Shown piece by piece: positions 14,518 through 17,483 of a stretch of 17,483 nt of DNA. The stretch spans positions 1 to 17,483 of the forward strand of contig CABUUD010000031.1 of the NCBI GenBank assembly GCA_902494585.1. Direction: 5' to 3'. Position 1 is the stretch's first letter; every line of letters starts with the position of its first letter. The DNA is from an uncultured Collinsella sp. (GTDB lineage Bacteria; Actinomycetota; Coriobacteriia; Coriobacteriales; Coriobacteriaceae). A model generated the notes under the pieces. The model ran no database searches. It was not told where the DNA came from and saw nothing but the letters and a program-made list of their open reading frames with translations. Position numbers and translations under genes: made by a program.

Positions 14518-14588
14518 GAGCGTGGATAATCTCCCACTTTTGGCTTGAAACTAGGCTCAAAACGGGAGATTATCCACGCTCATTTTTT
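14518..14588 (+). terminator. 18-bp-stem palindrome, metA terminator
   Basis: GAGCGTGGATAATCTCCC (14518-14535) pairs perfectly with 14564-14581, and six T follow at 14583-14588. It is both a strong terminator shape and a copy of a repeat whose second copy is split by the IS element. Between 14589 and 14876 the only pattern I see is the direct repeat at 14787-14821. Confidence 0.85.
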
Positions 14589-14786
14589 ATACGTAGATGC
14601 CGATGGCTCGGCTAAGAGACGGTGCGTGCAGAGGCAAAGTCGCATTTGGCGTGGTCTTGAATCTCGACGGGTTTTTCTTTCTGATAATCCGATGGACCAA
14701 GGCGCCAAATTATGGAGACGAGGACCTCTCGACAACCACCCTACCTGCAGATATAAGTCATCAGCCTAAAACGTCCAAAACCGTCA

Positions 14787-14821
14787 AGCATTTGGTCAGC
14801 GCCTGGACAGCATTTGGTCAG
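14787..14821 (+). repeat. 13-bp direct repeat upstream of the AbiEi-like gene
   Basis: AGCATTTGGTCAG occurs exactly at 14787-14799 and 14809-14821, 22 bp apart (about two helical turns) and 56 bases before the start codon. It may be an operator for this gene. Confidence 0.55.
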
Positions 14822-14876
14822 ACTTCGCATGAAACCGTCTGGTACGTTTGCGCCGTTCCAAGAGTTGGGAGGCGAC

Positions 14877-15839
14877 ATGGGAAACATGACGGCGAATCAA
14901 AGGCTTACAAGTCACATTAAAGCATGCGAACAGCAGATGAGCTGCGTGTACGCACGCACGACGGCGGAGGCAAAGCAGATTGAGCGGCGGGTGGCGGCGG
15001 GAAGTCTAGAGGCGGTCATGCCGGGGCTGTATGCGCGTCCGGATTATTGGTCCGAGCTCAAGTTTCGGCAGCGTTATCTGCATCGGGTGCGGGCCCTTGC
15101 GCAAAAGCATCCCGACTGGACGTTTTGCTCCTATACGGCGGCTGTTATCTACGGCCTTTCGGTTTCGCATGCCAATTTGGCGCACATCCATATCGCCGTG
15201 GCGCCGGCGCAATCGACGACGCCCGGCTCTCAGGTGATTCGCCATCGTTATGCTCGTCAAACACGGGCAATCCAGATGGATATTGCCGTGACCGATATCG
15301 ATCAAACGATTACGGATTGCCTGGTCGATGCATCGTTTGTCGAGGGACTGATCATTGCGGACTCGGCGCTTCATGAGCAGCTGTTGTCGAAGGAGCATCT
15401 CGTTGAGGCAATCAACAAGCTTGGCTTAAATCGTCGCGGTGTTGTGACGGCGCGAAGTGTTGCGCGGTGTGCCGATGGCCTATCGGAAAGCGGTGGCGAG
15501 TCCAAGGCGCGCGCCCTGATGATCGAGCGCGGTTGGCAGACGCCGGAGCTGCAAGTTGAGCTGTTCGACCCGGTTGAGCCGGGACGGCCGTATCGCGTTG
15601 ACTACTTGTGGCGTGCGGGCGACCAGCTGATTATCGGTGAGTTCGACGGATTCGTTAAAAGTGAGAAGGCGGCGGAGGAGGGCAAGCTCGCAAAGGCGCA
15701 ATTTGATGAGCGTCAGCGCGAGTCGAGGCTTTCGCTGCTTGATAACTGCAAGATCGTGCGCTTGTGCTGGGATGATTTGAGGGACCCGTCAAAGCTCGAT
15801 CGCAAGCTCAGGGTCGCCGGCGTGCCGCGTGAGTGCTGA
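14877..15839 (+). CDS. AbiEi-like protein with DUF559/PD-(D/E)XK-like C-terminus
   Basis: I recognise this only at family level. The N-terminal part (CVYARTTAEAKQIERRVAAG, then LEAVMPGLYARPDYW) resembles the winged-helix start of AbiEi-type antitoxin/regulator proteins. The middle includes SYTAAVIYGLSV and DIDQTITDCLVDA. The C-terminal part resembles DUF559/Vsr-like nuclease folds: ESKARALMIERGW with Glu208, then YRVDYLW with Asp242, and IIGEFDG with Glu255 and Asp257, followed by Lys261. The 320-residue product has no signal peptide or membrane helix. I chose ATG 14877, preceded by GGGAGG. No AbiEii-type toxin or other partner lies next to it, so a toxin-antitoxin role is not shown. Its codon use is more AT-tolerant than the PTS genes. 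It is flanked by two direct copies of a palindromic repeat, which suggests a transferred cassette. Confidence 0.6.
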   Translation: MGNMTANQRLTSHIKACEQQMSCVYARTTAEAKQIERRVAAGSLEAVMPGLYARPDYWSELKFRQRYLHRVRALAQKHPDWTFCSYTAAVIYGLSVSHANLAHIHIAVAPAQSTTPGSQVIRHRYARQTRAIQMDIAVTDIDQTITDCLVDASFVEGLIIADSALHEQLLSKEHLVEAINKLGLNRRGVVTARSVARCADGLSESGGESKARALMIERGWQTPELQVELFDPVEPGRPYRVDYLWRAGDQLIIGEFDGFVKSEKAAEEGKLAKAQFDERQRESRLSLLDNCKIVRLCWDDLRDPSKLDRKLRVAGVPREC

Positions 15840-15866
15840 GGCAGTTGCGGGACGTTTGGCTTGCAC

Positions 15867-15957
15867 TAGCGTGGAAATCCGGACGTGTATTGGTTGAGCG
15901 TGGATTTTCGGACGCTTGTTGAATGAGCGTGGATAATCTCCCACTTTTGGCTCGTAA
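15867..15957. repeat. direct-repeat and palindrome element, left part, split by IS
   Basis: Units at 15867-15884, 15896-15913 and 15925-15942, 29 bp apart, match the series at 14467-14535. The last is the left arm of a palindrome that breaks off at TAA (15955-15957), where the IS begins. Confidence 0.75.
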
Positions 15958-17257
15958 GGGGGTGCGGACGATTTCTTGGACCGCGCCTAGGCGTATCCAA
16001 GCTTCCTGCGGTACTCCATCGGGCTGAGCCACCCGAGGGACTTCTTTATCCGCCCCTCGCGATAATACACGAGGTAGGCCTCGAGCCTGCCCATGAACTC
16101 CTCGGCCGTCACGCCCTCCCAGTCCCTGTAGTGGAAGAACTCGTTCTTGAGACGGCCGAAGAAGCCCTCGCAGGCCGAGTTGTCCGGGCTGCAGCCCTTC
16201 GCGGACATGCTCCTGACCAGGCCGTTCTCCTCGCAGATCCCGATCCACTCCGGCCAGCGGTAGTGGCCGCCCCGGTCCGAGTGGATCGTCGTGCGGGCGC
16301 CCGCCGGCCTGGCCGCGCAGGCCGTGAGCAGGCTCGAGTTCGCGAGGCGCTTGTCGGGGTGCAGCCCGATCGACCAGGCGACGGGCATCCCGTCGAAGCA
16401 GTCGATGACCGGGCTCAGGTAGACCTTCTCGCCGCCCGGGAGCCTGAACTCGGTGATGTCGGTGAGCCACAGCCGGTTGGGCTCGTCGGCGTGGAAATTC
16501 CTGTTCACGAGGTTCTCCGGCGCCTTGGAGACCTCGCCGGCGTAGGAGCTGTAGCCCCGGGCGCGCCTCTTGTTGTAGACGACCTCGAGGCCCTCCTCGC
16601 GCATCACGCGGGCCACGCGTTTCTCGCTGGCGCGGATCCCCTCGCGGCGCAGTGCGCGCCCAGACGGTGCGGTACCCCCAGCACCCCGAGCCCTCGCGGA
16701 AGATGCGAACCACGCGGTCGCGTATGTCGGCGTCGCGGTCGCGCGGCGCGGCGACGCGGGGCCTCCAGTACTCATAGGAGCTCTTCGATATCCTCAAGAA
16801 ACCTGTGATCGAGCGGAGGGGCAGGGCGGTCGCCCGCCTCAATCTCTCGCCGAGCTCGCACTTGCTCCTGTTCGAGATCGAAGCCGGGTCCCACCCTTCC
16901 GCTTTTAGGTCGGCCAACACCGCCCTGAGCAGCAGGTTCTCTATCTGGTCCTCGTTGAGCCCGGCAAGCGGGCCGGTCGCGGGCGGGGCGTAGATCGACT
17001 TGTCAGGGCCCAAGCTGGCCTCCTTCCGTGGCGGTTTCCTCGCCACGATTCTACAGCCCCCGCCGGTGTAGCTGCGCGGGAGGTGCCCCGTCGCCCACTT
17101 CTTGGCCGCGCTCACCGTGACCCCCGCGAACTCCGCGGCGGCGGTGGGCCCCATGCCGTCCTCCGTCGCCAGGAGGAAGAGCTCGACCTTCTCCCTGCTG
17201 TACATGCGAACCTCCAGTCCGGACCGCTTCACGGTCCAACTTTCTGTCCGCACCCCC
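15958..17257 (-). mobile_element. IS3-family insertion sequence, about 1300 bp
   Basis: The ends are inverted repeats: 15958-15985 and the reverse complement of 17230-17257 agree at 21 of 28 positions, starting with a perfect GGGGGTGCGGAC. TAA flanks both ends (15955-15957, 17258-17260), a 3-bp target duplication as expected for this family. The inside holds one transposase gene on the minus strand, broken by a frameshift. It sits in the loop of a palindromic repeat whose arms are at 15924-15953 and 17264-17292. Confidence 0.85.
15987..17205 (-). pseudogene. IS3-family transposase, frameshifted
   Basis: DDE transposase in two frames. The N-terminal frame (from ATG 17205, with GGAGG five bases upstream) has a helix-turn-helix start (MYSREKVELFLLATEDG) and runs through RISKSSYEYWRPR to GSGCWGYRTVWA. 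The match to the IS3 family then continues in another frame with LRREGIRASEKRVARVMREE, the rve core LWLTDITEF, TIHSDRGGHY and the glutamate in CEGFFGRLKNEFF, ending SPMEYRRKLGYA. The switch lies near 16653-16660 and needs one base skipped. That position is inside the HTH_21 region, not at the usual orfA/orfB junction with -1 slippage, so a one-base insertion is more likely than programmed frameshifting. All catalytic residues are intact in the second frame. Confidence 0.8.
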
Positions 17258-17260
17258 TAA

Positions 17261-17292
17261 GGGGGCTCAAAGTGGGAGATTTTCCACGCTCA
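17261..17292. repeat. right arm of the IS-split palindrome
   Basis: Reverse complement of the left arm at 15924-15953 with a few changes (TTTTCCACGCTCA against TGAGCGTGGATAA). Joined without the IS, the two make a palindrome like that at 14518-14581. Confidence 0.75.
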
Positions 17293-17317
17293 TCTTGCGG
17301 GTGCGATACAGCGGCGA

Positions 17318-17483
17318 TCAGGCGCTGATGATGTGGGGCAGCGGCAGGTCGTGGGCGTCGGTGGGAACGTGGTCGACACGCTGCTCGTCAAAGGCGATGC
17401 CGATGATTTGACATGCGGACGAGAGCGTGGGCAGGTAGCGATCATAGCAGCCGCCGCCGTAGCCCAGGCGCGCGCCGGCGCGG
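17318..17483 (-). CDS. 5-formyltetrahydrofolate cyclo-ligase, C-terminal part
   Basis: Cytoplasmic folate enzyme that uses ATP to turn 5-formyltetrahydrofolate into 5,10-methenyltetrahydrofolate. Only the last 54 codons are in the window; the gene continues past the right edge. The frame reads RAGARLGYGGGCYDRYL, which is the family signature RLGYGGGYYDR with Cys in place of the first Tyr. It continues IIGIAFDEQRVDHVPTDAHDLPLPHII and stops at TGA (17320-17318). The motif Asp and Arg are present. The gene runs toward the IS and the right palindrome arm, which may serve as its terminator. Confidence 0.85.
   Translation of the reverse strand, partial: RAGARLGYGGGCYDRYLPTLSSACQIIGIAFDEQRVDHVPTDAHDLPLPHIISA

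Noticed and set aside
14467..15942. Possible CRISPR-like array in the GAGCGTGGA repeats
   Set aside because: Only two or three units per site, spacers of 4-11 bases, and no cas genes; the units lead into a palindrome, which fits REP-like repeats.
16131..16808. Plus-strand open frame of 225 codons inside the IS element
   Set aside because: It lies opposite the transposase, and its Ala/Arg/Val-rich product resembles no family I know.

Overview
This window looks like chromosome from a high-GC anaerobic gut actinobacterium of the Coriobacteriia, most like Collinsella. That is my inference from gene content, codon use and the many palindromic intergenic repeats; no rRNA or marker gene is present to prove it.

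Layout. 1-676: 3' part of an EamA/DMT-type transporter. 860-4644: a probable operon for a mannose-family PTS (fused EIIAB, then EIIC and EIID) followed by an FrlB-like SIS-domain sugar-phosphate deglycase, ending at a strong terminator (4679-4710). 4804-5433: a HAD phosphatase. 5789-6796: a YitT-family membrane protein. 7017-7736: a GntR/HutC regulator. 8081-10057: RecQ helicase. 10060-10815: a second GntR/HutC regulator. 10960-11928: a second FrlB-like SIS gene broken by an in-frame TGA. 12322-13299 (minus): an L-lactate/L-2-hydroxyisocaproate-type dehydrogenase. 13509-14435: MetA with the glutamate predicted to select acetyl-CoA. 14877-15839: an AbiEi/DUF559-like protein. 15958-17257: an IS3-family element with a frameshifted transposase. 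17318-17483 (minus): the end of a 5-formyltetrahydrofolate cyclo-ligase.

How the genes fit together. The PTS would import and phosphorylate a sugar or sugar-amine conjugate. The SIS enzyme would then split the phosphorylated product. This is the plan of the glucoselysine/fructoselysine (gfr) type of Amadori-product pathway, so fructoselysine-like compounds are the best guess for substrate. The promoters of the PTS operon and of the first GntR gene share two sequence blocks in the same order, suggesting that this GntR controls both. The second GntR gene sits just upstream of the second SIS gene, whose promoter carries four copies of a 10-bp motif arranged as two tandem pairs 62 bp apart.

The intergenic DNA is unusually structured. 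It holds a 29-bp palindrome (3541-3569), a hairpin repeat in two copies (4745-4795, 6881-6929), two related nested inverted-repeat elements (5531-5649, 12036-12211), a cluster of three hairpins before recQ (7737-7978), and two copies of a direct-repeat-plus-palindrome element on either side of the AbiEi-like gene. The IS3-family element has inserted into the loop of the second of these copies. No rRNA, tRNA or CRISPR array was recognised.
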